Numbered from the stretch's first letter, positions 1 to 6,411 are shown. The stretch: 10,644 nt of DNA from Deltaproteobacteria bacterium (GCA_021788685.1 JAJYKH010000069.1:1-10644), one strand, 5' to 3'. A program made the numbers and translations. The notes: generated by a model not told the origin, from the sequence alone.

Positions 1-1099
1 GGTGGAGGAAGTGGGGTATTTCCAGCTGGAGCGCAAGCCCCAGAAGGAGCTGGTGGCCGGCGACGTCGGCTACATCATCGCCGGGGTGAAAACGGTGAGC
101 GACATCCGGGTGGGCGACACCGCCACCCTGGACGGCCGGCCCGCGGCCGAGCCCCTGCCCGGCTTCCGGGAAATCCAGCAGTACGTCTTCTCATCGCTCT
201 ATCCCATTTCCACCGACGATTACGAAGACCTGGCCACGGCCATGGAGAAGCTCAAGCTGAACGACGCCGCCCTGACCTTCCAGAAGGACTCCTCCACGGC
301 CCTCGGCTTCGGGTTCCGCTGCGGCTTCCTGGGGCTGCTCCACCTGGAGGTGGTGCAGGAGCGGCTGGAGCGGGAGTTCGACATCCCGCTCATCCTCACC
401 GTGCCTTCGGTGAGCTATCATTTCTACCTGCAGGACGGCGCCATGAAGGAGGTGGACAACCCGGCCTACTACCCGGACCCTTCCTCCATCCTCCGGACCG
501 AGGAGCCCTTCATCAAGGCGACCATCCTCTTCCCCGAGCGCTACATGGGGGCGATCATGACCCTCTGCATGTCCCGCCGGGGCGAGAACATCACCCACCA
601 TTACCCCATGCCCGGGCGGATCGAGCTCACCTGCGAGCTGCCGCTCGCGGAGATCATCTACGACTTCTACGACAAGCTGAAGTCGGTGACCCAGGGCTAT
701 GGCTCCTTCGACTACGAGATGAGCGACTACCGGCCGAGCGATCTGGTGAAGCTCGACATCCTGGTGAACGGGGAGCGGGTGGATGCCCTTTCCCAGCTGG
801 TACACCGGGACAACGCCCGCCAGCGGGGCCTTGCCGCCTGCGAACGGCTCCAGGAGGAGATCCCCCGCCAGATGTTCAAGATCGCCATCCAGGCGGCCAT
901 CGGCTCCACCGTCATCGCCCGCACCACCATCGCCGCCCTCCGCAAGGACGTGCTCGCCAAGTGCTATGGCGGCGACATCACCCGGAAGCGCAAGCTCCTC
1001 GAAAAGCAGAAAGCGGGCAAGAAACGGATGAAGACGGTGGGCAACGTGGACATCCCCCAGAAGGCCTTTCTGGCGGTGCTCAAGTCGGAGCCGAGCTGA
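1..1099 (+). CDS. lepA: Elongation factor 4 (LepA), C-terminal part
   Basis: LepA/EF4 is a ribosome-associated GTPase that acts on stalled or pre-translocation ribosomes in the cytoplasm. The frame is open at the left edge and ends at TGA 1097-1099. The 365 visible residues are about the last 60% of a protein usually near 600 residues, so the GTPase domain and true start lie outside the window. Visible are the end of domain II (GDVGYIIAGVK, residues 20-30 of this piece), the EF-G-like linker AEPLPGF (49-55), the strongly conserved GFGFRCGFLGLLHLEV (102-117), the EF-G domain V-like part, and the LepA-specific tail with KRKLLEKQKAGKKRMK and IPQKAFLAVLKS. The GTG at base 2 is an internal valine codon, not a start. 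The gene runs towards the leftward gene at 1431-1703. The family call is very safe. Confidence 0.97.
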   Translation, partial: VEEVGYFQLERKPQKELVAGDVGYIIAGVKTVSDIRVGDTATLDGRPAAEPLPGFREIQQYVFSSLYPISTDDYEDLATAMEKLKLNDAALTFQKDSSTALGFGFRCGFLGLLHLEVVQERLEREFDIPLILTVPSVSYHFYLQDGAMKEVDNPAYYPDPSSILRTEEPFIKATILFPERYMGAIMTLCMSRRGENITHHYPMPGRIELTCELPLAEIIYDFYDKLKSVTQGYGSFDYEMSDYRPSDLVKLDILVNGERVDALSQLVHRDNARQRGLAACERLQEEIPRQMFKIAIQAAIGSTVIARTTIAALRKDVLAKCYGGDITRKRKLLEKQKAGKKRMKTVGNVDIPQKAFLAVLKSEPS

Positions 1100-1430
1100 A
1101 GGAGCGTTGGAGGCGGGAGGTTGGAGGTTGGAGGCAAGGGCCAACCCGTAGGGGCGAAAGATCTTTCGCCCCTACACGGTCCTGTTCATGCTTCAGCGCA
1201 TCTTCGCAAGCGCCTCTCCAACCAGAATTCGGCTGAACGGCTGAAGGTAGCTACAGATTTGAGCTCAGAGTTGGGGTCGGTGAGGCGAAGACAAGGGCGG
1301 GGAAGGCGAGGCTGTAGGTTGCAGTGGAACGTTTAAAAGGACCTGGTTCTGCCTCAAACCTCCAACCTCAAGCGAAAGCGCTCCTCCAACCGCGTAGCGC
1401 CCCTCCCACCTCAAACGCGGCAACGCCGCA
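1100..1430. other. Intergenic gap between convergent lepA and two-CW gene
   Basis: No convincing reading frame lies here on either strand. Apart from the palindrome at 1148-1175, the gap has GGAGGTTGGAGG-type units near 1115-1134 and the opposite-strand form CCTCCAACCTC near 1366-1376. The two ends could therefore pair over about 11 bases. The middle (about 1180-1355) shows nothing recognisable. The pattern suggests debris of short intergenic repeats. Confidence 0.6.
1148..1175. repeat. 28-base perfect palindrome after lepA
   Basis: GTAGGGGCGAAAGA (1148-1161) is followed with no loop by its exact reverse complement (1162-1175). It begins 49 bases after the lepA stop, in the gap between convergent genes. 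It has no following T-run, so a classical intrinsic terminator is not clear. GTAGGGGCGA-type palindromes are, from general memory, common intergenic repeats in environmental bacteria, and that is the preferred reading. A role in ending both converging transcripts remains possible. Confidence 0.75.
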
Positions 1431-1703
1431 TCAATCGGGCCGGGGGGAGTAGTTGGGACACTTCTGGGTGAGAATGCAGCCCTTCCTTTCCATGATCACC
1501 GTGATCTCCGCTTCGGTGAGCACGGAATTGGCTTGCTTGGTGATGTAGACGATGCAGTCCTTGCAGACGTTCATGGCGCTCCGGTAATCATCCAGCTCAC
1601 TGGCGACCTCCCAGCACTGCTTTTCTTCCGCATGCTGTCCCAGGCAACATTCGTTGCGGCGGCAGTTGGTGATCTTCCAGCAGGGAATATTCTGGGCGGT
1701 CAT
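1431..1703 (-). CDS. Small cysteine-rich two-CW domain protein
   Basis: A 90-residue protein with nine cysteines (8, 14, 19, 20, 30, 47, 50, 76, 82). Two are in Cys-Trp pairs (8-9 and 30-31), the hallmark of what databases call two-CW domain proteins. A CxxC sits at 47-50 and a further Cys pair near the C-terminus. The spacing suggests metal or iron-sulfur binding, but the function is not known and no ligand can be assigned. The ATG at 1703 is chosen because GGAG (1707-1710) and AAAGGAG (1715-1721, opposite strand) precede it, and because the frame upstream to 1886 lacks family character. There is no signal peptide or membrane segment, so a cytoplasmic protein is expected. It lies 186 bases downstream of engB on the same strand and may have its own promoter (a TTGACA box at 1764-1769). 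Confidence 0.8.
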   Translation of the reverse strand: MTAQNIPCWKITNCRRNECCLGQHAEEKQCWEVASELDDYRSAMNVCKDCIVYITKQANSVLTEAEITVIMERKGCILTQKCPNYSPRPD

Positions 1704-1747
1704 GATCTCCGGCGCTCCTTTCGTTCGATTGCGTTGAGGCAGGAAAC

Positions 1748-1769
1748 CAACCGTGAGCCTCGCTGTCAA
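1748..1769 (-). promoter_or_regulatory. Possible promoter of the two-CW gene
   Basis: On the minus strand TTGACA (1764-1769) is a perfect -35 hexamer 61 bases before the ATG at 1703. The matching -10 region is poor (TTTCCT-like, 3 of 6, after 17 bases). This may be a weak or activated promoter, or chance. Confidence 0.25.
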
Positions 1770-1889
1770 GGGAATTTTTGTTGCAGAATGAAACGGTGCC
1801 CCGGAAGCGCCCGGCGCGCTAAGGAACACTGGGAGGGAGATGGGCTTCCGGACGGAAGGCGGAGCCAGCCGGAAGGCACGGAGCACCTC

Positions 1890-2546
1890 CTATCGGGGGG
1901 AATCCGGGGAGCTTGCGCCTGACGAAGGGTTGGCCCCGGGACAGACGAGGAAGCGGTCGAGGGCGGTGATGAGCGCCTCCCGCCCCTCCCCGGTTTTGGC
2001 GGAGAAGAGCACCCGTTCGGCAGGGCCGATGTTGAGGCCGGCATCGAGGAGGGCGGCCTGCTTCTGCTGCTGGTTGCGGGAGAGCTTGTCCATCTTGGTG
2101 TAAACGGGCAGATAGGACACTCCTTTGGCGCGCAGCCAGCCGACGAGCTCCCGGTCCTGGCCTTTCAGGGGATGCCGCAGATCGAGGATGGTGACCACGC
2201 AGCGCAAGGTGGCGCGGCTCTCGAGGTAACCGGTGATCACCGACTGCCAGGCCTGCTGCAACGGGTGCGGCACCTTGGCGTAGCCGTACCCGGGCAGGTC
2301 CACCAGGTAGACCGCCTCCTCGACGGCGAAGAAGTTGAGGCTCTGGGTCTTGCCGGGGCGGGCGCTCACCTTGACCAGGCTGCGGCGGTTGAGCAGCCGG
2401 TTCATGAGGCTCGATTTCCCGACGTTGGACCGGCCCGCAAAGGCGATCTCCGGCCGGTCATCGGGCGGCAGCTGCGAGAGCGCGACAACGCTTTTGACGA
2501 ACCGGGCGCCGGAAAGATCGAGGCTGGTCAGGGAGAGCAACTGCAA
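1890..2546 (-). CDS. engB: Ribosome biogenesis GTP-binding protein EngB (YihA/YsxC)
   Basis: EngB is an essential small GTPase needed for assembly of the large ribosomal subunit. The 218-residue product has every G motif: G1 GRSNVGKS (38-45), a switch I threonine near T67 in ARPGKTQSLNFF, G3 DLPGYGYAKV (83-92), G4 TKMD (150-153) and G5 SAKTGEG (182-188). Length and motif spacing fit the family. After about residue 203 there is a low-complexity Ser/Pro tail. The start is read as TTG at 2544-2546, because AAAGGA (2551-2556) lies four bases upstream. The nearby ATG around 2567 is out of frame and meets TAA within five codons. A second TTG two codons further in is an alternative. The gene follows hisG on the same strand, separated by a short repeat element whose end lies only about 15 bases from the start codon. 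Confidence 0.96.
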   Translation of the reverse strand: MQLLSLTSLDLSGARFVKSVVALSQLPPDDRPEIAFAGRSNVGKSSLMNRLLNRRSLVKVSARPGKTQSLNFFAVEEAVYLVDLPGYGYAKVPHPLQQAWQSVITGYLESRATLRCVVTILDLRHPLKGQDRELVGWLRAKGVSYLPVYTKMDKLSRNQQQKQAALLDAGLNIGPAERVLFSAKTGEGREALITALDRFLVCPGANPSSGASSPDSPR

Positions 2547-2561
2547 GCCGTCCTTTAAACC

Positions 2562-2703
2562 GTGTCCATCCGGAAACGAGGATTTTCGTTCGAGTGCAAG
2601 GCGCGAGGGAGCCTGGAAAGCGGAGCGTACAGTCCTTGCGTGACCATTTCCAGGCGACTGAGCAACGCAGCAATCGGGCGAAAAAACCTTTTCATTAGAT
2701 CAC
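2562..2703. repeat. Palindromic repeat element, copy A
   Basis: Copy A of an element seen again at 8946-9087. Bases 2573-2630 are identical to 8957-9014 (58 bases) and 2646-2684 to 9029-9067 (39 bases); the 14-15 bases between them differ. The left end reads GTGTCCATCCGGAAACG, the mirror image of the right end of copy B (CGTTTCCGGATGGACAC). The right end of copy A has decayed: similarity is clear to about 2693, then poor up to a final CAC at 2701-2703 that is inside the hisG end. Internal arms GCCTGGAAA (2611-2619) and TTTCCAGGC (2647-2655) can pair. No protein is encoded; the open frames through it are repeat-derived. It fits a small non-autonomous (MITE-like) or structured intergenic element. 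Confidence 0.85.
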
Positions 2704-3567
2704 TTTGTTGAGGGCATACTCGATAATGCCCTCTCCCCCGGCCTTGAGCAGCCGGGGAATGAGGTCACGCACCTCGTGCTCGGAGATGACCGTCTCCACC
2801 GAGTACCAGTTCTTCTGGTAAAGATGGGCGATGGTGGGGGCGTTCAGGCTGGGGAGCAGCCTGATCACGTCGTCGAGCCGCTCGTGGGAGACGTTCAATT
2901 TCAGCCCCACCAGCTTGTCGGCCCGCAGCGCCCCCTGCAGCAGGAGGGCGATGTTTTCGATCTTCTCCCGTTTCCAGGGGTCCTGCCAGGAGGTCTTGTT
3001 GGCGATGAGCTGGGTGTTGGAGGTCATCAGCTCGTGAATGATGGTGAGGCCGTGGGCGCGGATGGTGCTCTCGGTCTCGGTCACCTCCACGATCGCGTCG
3101 GCCAAGCCGGAAACCACCTTGGCCTCGGTGGCGCCCCAGGAAAACTCGATGTCCACCTTGATATTGCGCTCGGCGAAAAACTTGCGCGTGAAGCTCACCA
3201 GCTCGGTGGCGATCTTCTTGCCCTCCAGGTCCTCGATTCTCTTATAATCGGAGTCGCCGGGCACCGCCAGCACCCAGCGGGTAGGCCGCCGGCTCACCTT
3301 GGAATAGACCAGGTCGGCCACCACGTGCACGTCGGACTCGTTTTCGAGGATCCAGTCCTTGCCGGTGATGCCCACGTCGAGCACCCCCTTTTCCACGTAG
3401 CGGGACATCTCCTGGGCCCGGCAGATGGAGCAGGCCAGATCGGGATCGTCGATCTCCGGGAAGTAGCTGCGGTTGGACAGCTTGATCTGCCAGCCCGATT
3501 TCTCGAACAGCTCGATGGTGGCCTTTTCCAGGCTTCCCTTGGGCACCCCCAGCTTCAACTTTCTCAT
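2695..3567 (-). CDS. hisG: ATP phosphoribosyltransferase, long form (HisG)
   Basis: HisG joins ATP to phosphoribosyl pyrophosphate, the first and feedback-controlled step of histidine synthesis. The 290-residue product starts MRKLKLGVPKGSLEKA and has RAQEMSRYVEKGVLDVGITG (50-69) and the PRPP-binding loop region EVTETESTIRAHG (161-173). It is followed by a C-terminal domain (about 215-290) of the kind that binds histidine in long-form HisG. A long form does not need the HisZ partner, so histidine inhibition is expected to act on this chain directly (family knowledge). ATG 3565-3567 overlaps the hisI stop as ATGA. A strong AAGGAGGT (3577-3584) lies nine bases upstream, inside hisI, so the two are translationally coupled. 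The stop at 2695-2697 touches the decayed right end of repeat copy A. Confidence 0.97.
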   Translation of the reverse strand: MRKLKLGVPKGSLEKATIELFEKSGWQIKLSNRSYFPEIDDPDLACSICRAQEMSRYVEKGVLDVGITGKDWILENESDVHVVADLVYSKVSRRPTRWVLAVPGDSDYKRIEDLEGKKIATELVSFTRKFFAERNIKVDIEFSWGATEAKVVSGLADAIVEVTETESTIRAHGLTIIHELMTSNTQLIANKTSWQDPWKREKIENIALLLQGALRADKLVGLKLNVSHERLDDVIRLLPSLNAPTIAHLYQKNWYSVETVISEHEVRDLIPRLLKAGGEGIIEYALNKVI

Positions 3568-3941
3568 TTCTTGTAGACCTCCTTCGGATCGAACACCGGC
3601 TCGTCCTTCACGGCGAAGGCCTCGCCTTCCACCCGGCGGAAAAAGCAGCTGCGGTAGCCCTTGTGGCAGGCGGCGCCCCCCTGCTGGTCCACCTTGTAGA
3701 TCACGGTATCGGCGTCACAGTCCACCAGGATCTCCCGGATGAGCTGGACATGGCCGGAGGACTCCCCTTTCAGCCAGAGCTGGTTGCGGGAGCGGCTCCA
3801 GTAGTGGGCCTTGCCGGTAGCCAGGGTCCGGCGCCAGGCCTCCTCGTTGATGTAGGCGACCATCAGCACCTCGCTGGTGCGCCAGTCCTGGACGATGGCC
3901 GGCAGCAGCCCGCCGCCCTTGTCGAATCGTAGAGTGTCCAT
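3564..3941 (-). CDS. hisI: Phosphoribosyl-AMP cyclohydrolase (HisI)
   Basis: HisI opens the adenine ring of phosphoribosyl-AMP, the third step of histidine synthesis, using zinc and magnesium. The 125-residue protein is the stand-alone cyclohydrolase, without the HisE pyrophosphohydrolase domain. Key residues are visible: the magnesium motif DCDAD (74-78), and zinc cysteines Cys75, Cys92 and Cys99 in DCDAD, GGAACHKG and RSCFFRR. The core HYWSRSRNQLWLKGESSGH (46-64) is typical of the family. The ATG at 3939-3941 is the only sensible start; its ribosome site (GAGCAGG) is weak. It is the first gene of the leftward operon with hisG. HisE must be encoded elsewhere. A sigma-70-like promoter lies at 4136-4164. 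Confidence 0.97.
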   Translation of the reverse strand: MDTLRFDKGGGLLPAIVQDWRTSEVLMVAYINEEAWRRTLATGKAHYWSRSRNQLWLKGESSGHVQLIREILVDCDADTVIYKVDQQGGAACHKGYRSCFFRRVEGEAFAVKDEPVFDPKEVYKK

Positions 3942-4000
3942 GCCCTGCTCAGCGGCTCTCCGCGGTAATTTCTATCTTGCTGGTTTTTTCGGAAAGAAAT

Positions 4001-4089
4001 TTTTTCCACCACGAAGGACACGAAGAGCACGAAGAAAAAGACAACAAGTGCCTTTCACCTCCTGGCCTTGATGCTCTTCGTGGTGAAAA
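4001..4089. repeat. CACGAAG tandem/inverted intergenic repeat
   Basis: Three 9-base units run in tandem: ACGAAGGAC (4011-4019), ACGAAGAGC (4020-4028) and ACGAAGAAA (4029-4037). The arm CACCACGAAG (4007-4016) is matched by its reverse complement CTTCGTGGTG (4076-4085), and flanking TTTT/AAAA extends the pairing with one bulged base. CGAAGAGC (4021-4028) also pairs with GCTCTTCG (4073-4080). Such CCACGAAGGACACGAAG elements are, from general memory, widespread in bacterial intergenic DNA. The element lies in the predicted hisI leader. Confidence 0.75.
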
Positions 4090-4135
4090 CAACCAGAACA
4101 GCATACGTCCATTCGGGAATTTTTGCAAAACGGTC

Positions 4136-4164
4136 ACAGTATGCGCATCCGTCTGCTTTGTCAA
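4136..4164 (-). promoter_or_regulatory. Sigma-70-like promoter of hisI-hisG
   Basis: On the minus strand a perfect TTGACA (4159-4164) is followed after 17 bases by TACTGT (4136-4141), which keeps the important first TA and last T of the -10 box. It faces hisI, about 195 bases before its ATG. The transcript would carry the CACGAAG repeat in its leader. No start-site evidence exists, so this remains a prediction. Confidence 0.5.
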
Positions 4165-4427
4165 GGGCGAAGCCGGGGAGCGGGCGGCCAGGAGGGGCGC
4201 CATGCCTCGACCCTCGCGACCGGCCAGGCAGGGGCTGGCGGAGGGGTGGGGGCTCGAAGGCTTCGAGAAGCGTTCACCACAAGGTTCCGGCGGCGAAGAA
4301 GTGGCGGCGGCAGGCCCCCGTGCTTGCCATGAGGCCCGAGGACCAGCTGCTTGAAAAAACCCATCACCAGCCTGGACCAGGCCACGGGCAAGAGCGACGT
4401 GCCGTGGGTCAGGGTTTCGCTGATCAT
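4161..4427 (-). CDS. Doubtful small reading frame, possibly a gene remnant
   Basis: An 88-residue frame starts MISETLTHGTSLLPVAWS at ATG 4425-4427 and ends at 4161-4163. The first roughly 38 codons use mostly G or C in the third position, like the real genes of this window. The rest is Pro/Arg-rich and loses that pattern. A neighbouring frame then reads a short well-biased piece (RRHFFAAGTLW, stop near 4283), as a frameshifted gene might. There is no well-spaced ribosome site and I do not recognise the sequence. It could equally be chance in G+C-rich DNA, and its end overlaps the predicted hisI promoter, which speaks against it. Confidence 0.15.
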   Translation of the reverse strand: MISETLTHGTSLLPVAWSRLVMGFFKQLVLGPHGKHGGLPPPLLRRRNLVVNASRSLRAPTPPPAPAWPVARVEAWRPSWPPAPRLRP

Positions 4428-4459
4428 CTCTTTATTTTCTGGTTTCGCCAGCGGATGAA

Positions 4460-4489
4460 TTGAGCTAAGGTAGCATGTTCGAGTAGAAA
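4460..4489 (+). promoter_or_regulatory. Possible promoter of the orphan helical protein gene
   Basis: TTGAGC (4460-4465) and TAGAAA (4484-4489, 4 of 6) stand 18 bases apart in a locally A+T-richer patch, about 80 bases before the ATG at 4567. The fit is moderate. Confidence 0.35.
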
Positions 4490-4566
4490 TAACGACACTT
4501 TCGCCCCGGACTCCGGGCCTGCCTGCGAGCCGTCTCGACGCTCCGATGCCCCTGTGATCGGTTACC

Positions 4567-5994
4567 ATGGAAGAGGCTGAAAAAATCCTGACCGAATGCC
4601 GGCAGCTCTTGGCCGGCCACCGGCAGCAGCTCGAAGGCATCCTCCTCGACCCGCGGATTTCCCAGTGGCGGACGATCAGCATCGAGGTGCATGGCGAGCT
4701 GCTGGAGACCTTGGGGGTGCCTGCCGAAACGGCCAAGGCCGCAAGCCGGCTGCAGGGAAAGCTCGGCCCCATTTTCGACCATCTCGACGCCTGCCGGAAC
4801 GAGCTGGCCAACCAGGAAACCGATCTCCGGTTCAGCCCGGCTCCCCCCGCCCAGCTGATGGCGGCCGCCGCCCACCTGGCCGGGGAATGCGACCGGTTGC
4901 GCCAGCCCCTTGAAGAGATCCTGAAGGAATGCGCCGCCCTCTGCCAGGCGGAGAAGACCCTGCGCCAGAGACTGCGGCTGGAAAACCTGTTCAACCTCGC
5001 CCAGAAACGAAGCGGGGCCAAGGGCGACGCCTTCGATACGGGCTGCCGGGTGTTCAGCCTGGTCACCGGCATCGGCACCGCCCAGGGCAAGGAGAAGAGC
5101 TTCCAGGAACAGTTCGCCGAGGCGGGCGAGGTGAAAAGCAGGCTCCAGCACCTCGACCTCCAGGACCTGCCCTGCATGGCGGCGGAGATCATCCAGCAGC
5201 AGGTGGGGCTCGCGGTTGACGCCCTGGAGCAGGTCAAGAACATCCTTGAGCAGGGCGAGCAAAGCCTGTCCCTGGACATCGACGCGGTCCGGCGCCTGGC
5301 GGCCCGGCTGTCGGACCTCGCCAAAGCCCCCCTGCCGGACATCATGCAGGAGCTGGACCGGATCGCGGCCGACCTGGGCGACTGCATCGTCAGCTTCGCC
5401 TCCAAGCAGCACGTGGCCAGGAAGCTCCAGGCGGTGACCGCGATTCTCGAAAACCTGAAGCTGTTCAACCGGGCGCTGAAAAGCGATGTCCTGGGGAAGC
5501 TGCGGGAGGAAATCACCAAGCCTGGCTCCTCCCTCAACCCGGCCACCCTCGCCGGCCGCAACTCCGAGAAGTACTTTTCCGGCTTCAAGGGGTTCTGGCG
5601 CCTGATCAAGCTGTTCTGCCAGTCCACGGGGGGCGGCCGGGGGCTGGATGCGCTCTCCCTTCACCTGCTCCTGGAAAAGGCCATCGGCGACTGCACCGCC
5701 TACCGGGGCGCCCAGGAGGTGGATCCGGACAGCCTGCGCGCCTTCCTGGCGGCCCGGCTCCGGGAGTACCGCAAACCGTTTCCGCATGACGAGCTGCTCC
5801 GGCTCCTGAGAGCCACCCTCGATGCCTATGCGGTCCGGGTGGAGAAATCCCTCTACGGCCATCGGCTGGATGACGAGACGCTCAAGGAGCTCTCCGCCGG
5901 CGCCGGCTTCCTCAACGCGGGATCGCTCACCATCGGCAAGCTTTTGCGGAGCGTCCAGCGCCAGACCAACAGCCTGGAAAGGGGGCTGTCGTGA
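4567..5994 (+). CDS. Unrecognised 475-residue alpha-helical protein
   Basis: I do not recognise this protein. It is soluble-looking, with no signal peptide and no membrane segment, and is almost wholly helical. Leu, Ala, Glu, Gln and Arg dominate, and heptad-like runs near 1-30, 100-150, 180-230 and 260-315 suggest coiled coils or helical bundles. Residues 330-355 (GRNSEKYFSGFKGFWRLIKL) are richer in aromatic residues and may be a fold core or a surface patch. The C-terminal part (360-475) is also helical. Third-position G/C bias is strong throughout, so it is certainly coding. The ATG at 4567 has no clear ribosome site (GGTTACC precedes it), so the start is less certain than the frame; no better start was found nearby. 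A small membrane protein follows 73 bases downstream and could share a transcript. No nucleotide-binding, nuclease or transferase motif was seen. Confidence 0.85.
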   Translation: MEEAEKILTECRQLLAGHRQQLEGILLDPRISQWRTISIEVHGELLETLGVPAETAKAASRLQGKLGPIFDHLDACRNELANQETDLRFSPAPPAQLMAAAAHLAGECDRLRQPLEEILKECAALCQAEKTLRQRLRLENLFNLAQKRSGAKGDAFDTGCRVFSLVTGIGTAQGKEKSFQEQFAEAGEVKSRLQHLDLQDLPCMAAEIIQQQVGLAVDALEQVKNILEQGEQSLSLDIDAVRRLAARLSDLAKAPLPDIMQELDRIAADLGDCIVSFASKQHVARKLQAVTAILENLKLFNRALKSDVLGKLREEITKPGSSLNPATLAGRNSEKYFSGFKGFWRLIKLFCQSTGGGRGLDALSLHLLLEKAIGDCTAYRGAQEVDPDSLRAFLAARLREYRKPFPHDELLRLLRATLDAYAVRVEKSLYGHRLDDETLKELSAGAGFLNAGSLTIGKLLRSVQRQTNSLERGLS

Positions 5995-5996
5995 GG

Positions 5997-6016
5997 AAGC
6001 TGACAGCTGTCAGCTT
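5997..6016. repeat. 20-base perfect palindrome after the orphan gene
   Basis: AAGCTGACAGCTGTCAGCTT is its own reverse complement, begins two bases after the stop at 5992-5994, and is followed by TTAT. It could act as a short terminator-like hairpin or be an intergenic repeat unit. Confidence 0.6.
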
Positions 6017-6021
6017 TTATC

Positions 6022-6047
6022 CCTCGGTCTTCAGTCCTCGGTCTTCA
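6022..6047. repeat. Direct repeat of 12 bases
   Basis: CCTCGGTCTTCA occurs at 6022-6033 and again at 6036-6047, separated by GT. It is just upstream of the small membrane protein gene. It looks like simple intergenic repeat debris, and no binding protein can be named. Confidence 0.55.
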
Positions 6048-6067
6048 ACTTGAAAAAGAATCCCGTC

Positions 6068-6295
6068 ATGCTCGATTTTCTCGACCGTATCCCTTACAGC
6101 CTGCTTGTCCCGGCGACCGTGCTCATGCTGCTGGCGCCGTTCCGGCCGATGCCCCATGCCCTCGAAAAGCTGATCATGCTCAAGAACGGCGTGCTCCGGC
6201 GGCCGCTCGACATCTTCGACCTGTTTCTCCACCTGGCGCCTCTCGCTCTCCTGCTCCTCAAGGCGGCCAGGGATTTCGCCGGCAAGGCGGGGTGA
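6068..6295 (+). CDS. Small two-helix membrane protein, function unknown
   Basis: A 75-residue protein starting MLDFLDRIPYSLLVPATV. A first hydrophobic helix spans about residues 9-25 and a second about 53-67. They are joined by a conserved-looking loop with APFRPMPHALEKLIMLKNG and RRPLDIFDLF. From memory this matches a small protein family common in proteobacteria. Databases often label its members 'RND transporter', which looks like a name inherited from context, since 75 residues cannot form an RND pump. A role as an accessory inner-membrane protein is possible but unproven. The ATG at 6068 is preceded by an A-rich weak ribosome site (AAAAAGAA). It lies 73 bases after the orphan helical gene, with a palindrome and a direct repeat between. 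A frame continuing upstream overlaps the orphan gene and is not preferred. Confidence 0.8.
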   Translation: MLDFLDRIPYSLLVPATVLMLLAPFRPMPHALEKLIMLKNGVLRRPLDIFDLFLHLAPLALLLLKAARDFAGKAG

Positions 6296-6367
6296 CCCGG
6301 GGTTGCCCGGGCAACGGCTGTTTGCGAAGATGGCGACTGGGCCGGGATTTCTGCTGTAACGCAGCGA

Positions 6368-6411
6368 CGCCGAGACGCAAAAGTGAGCAGTTTCATCTTT
6401 GCGTCTCGGCG
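6368..6411. repeat. 14-base-pair inverted repeat (GACGCAAA type)
   Basis: CGCCGAGACGCAAA (6368-6381) pairs perfectly with TTTGCGTCTCGGCG (6398-6411) across a 16-base loop. It stands between the small membrane gene and the FKBP gene. The CGCCGAGACGCAAAG wording belongs to a common kind of dispersed bacterial intergenic repeat (from general memory). A T-rich stretch at 6419-6445 follows, so it might also end transcription from upstream. Confidence 0.75.

Larger units (their letters stand above)
3942..4566. other. Divergent intergenic region between hisI and orphan gene
   Basis: A 625-base gap between divergent genes. From left to right it holds the leader of hisI, a CACGAAG-type repeat with inverted arms (4001-4089), a good minus-strand promoter (4136-4164), a doubtful small minus-strand frame (4161-4427), and a moderate plus-strand promoter candidate (4460-4489). 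The stretch 4170-4330 has no other recognisable content, and no RNA gene or riboswitch pattern was found. Confidence 0.6.

Noticed and set aside
191..1144. Minus-strand open frame opposite lepA
   Set aside because: lepA is certain on the plus strand; the antisense product is low complexity and resembles nothing.
1704..1886. Upstream extension of the two-CW protein
   Set aside because: The added 61 residues have no cysteines or family likeness, and good GGAG sites precede the ATG at 1703.
3977..4354. Plus-strand frames through the CACGAAG repeat
   Set aside because: The translation (HEGHEEHEEK type) is simply the repeat read as codons and has no ribosome site.
4161..5862. Long minus-strand open frames opposite the orphan gene
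   Set aside because: They are mirror frames of a strongly biased gene, Arg/Ser/Pro-rich or Leu/Gln-rich, with no domain.
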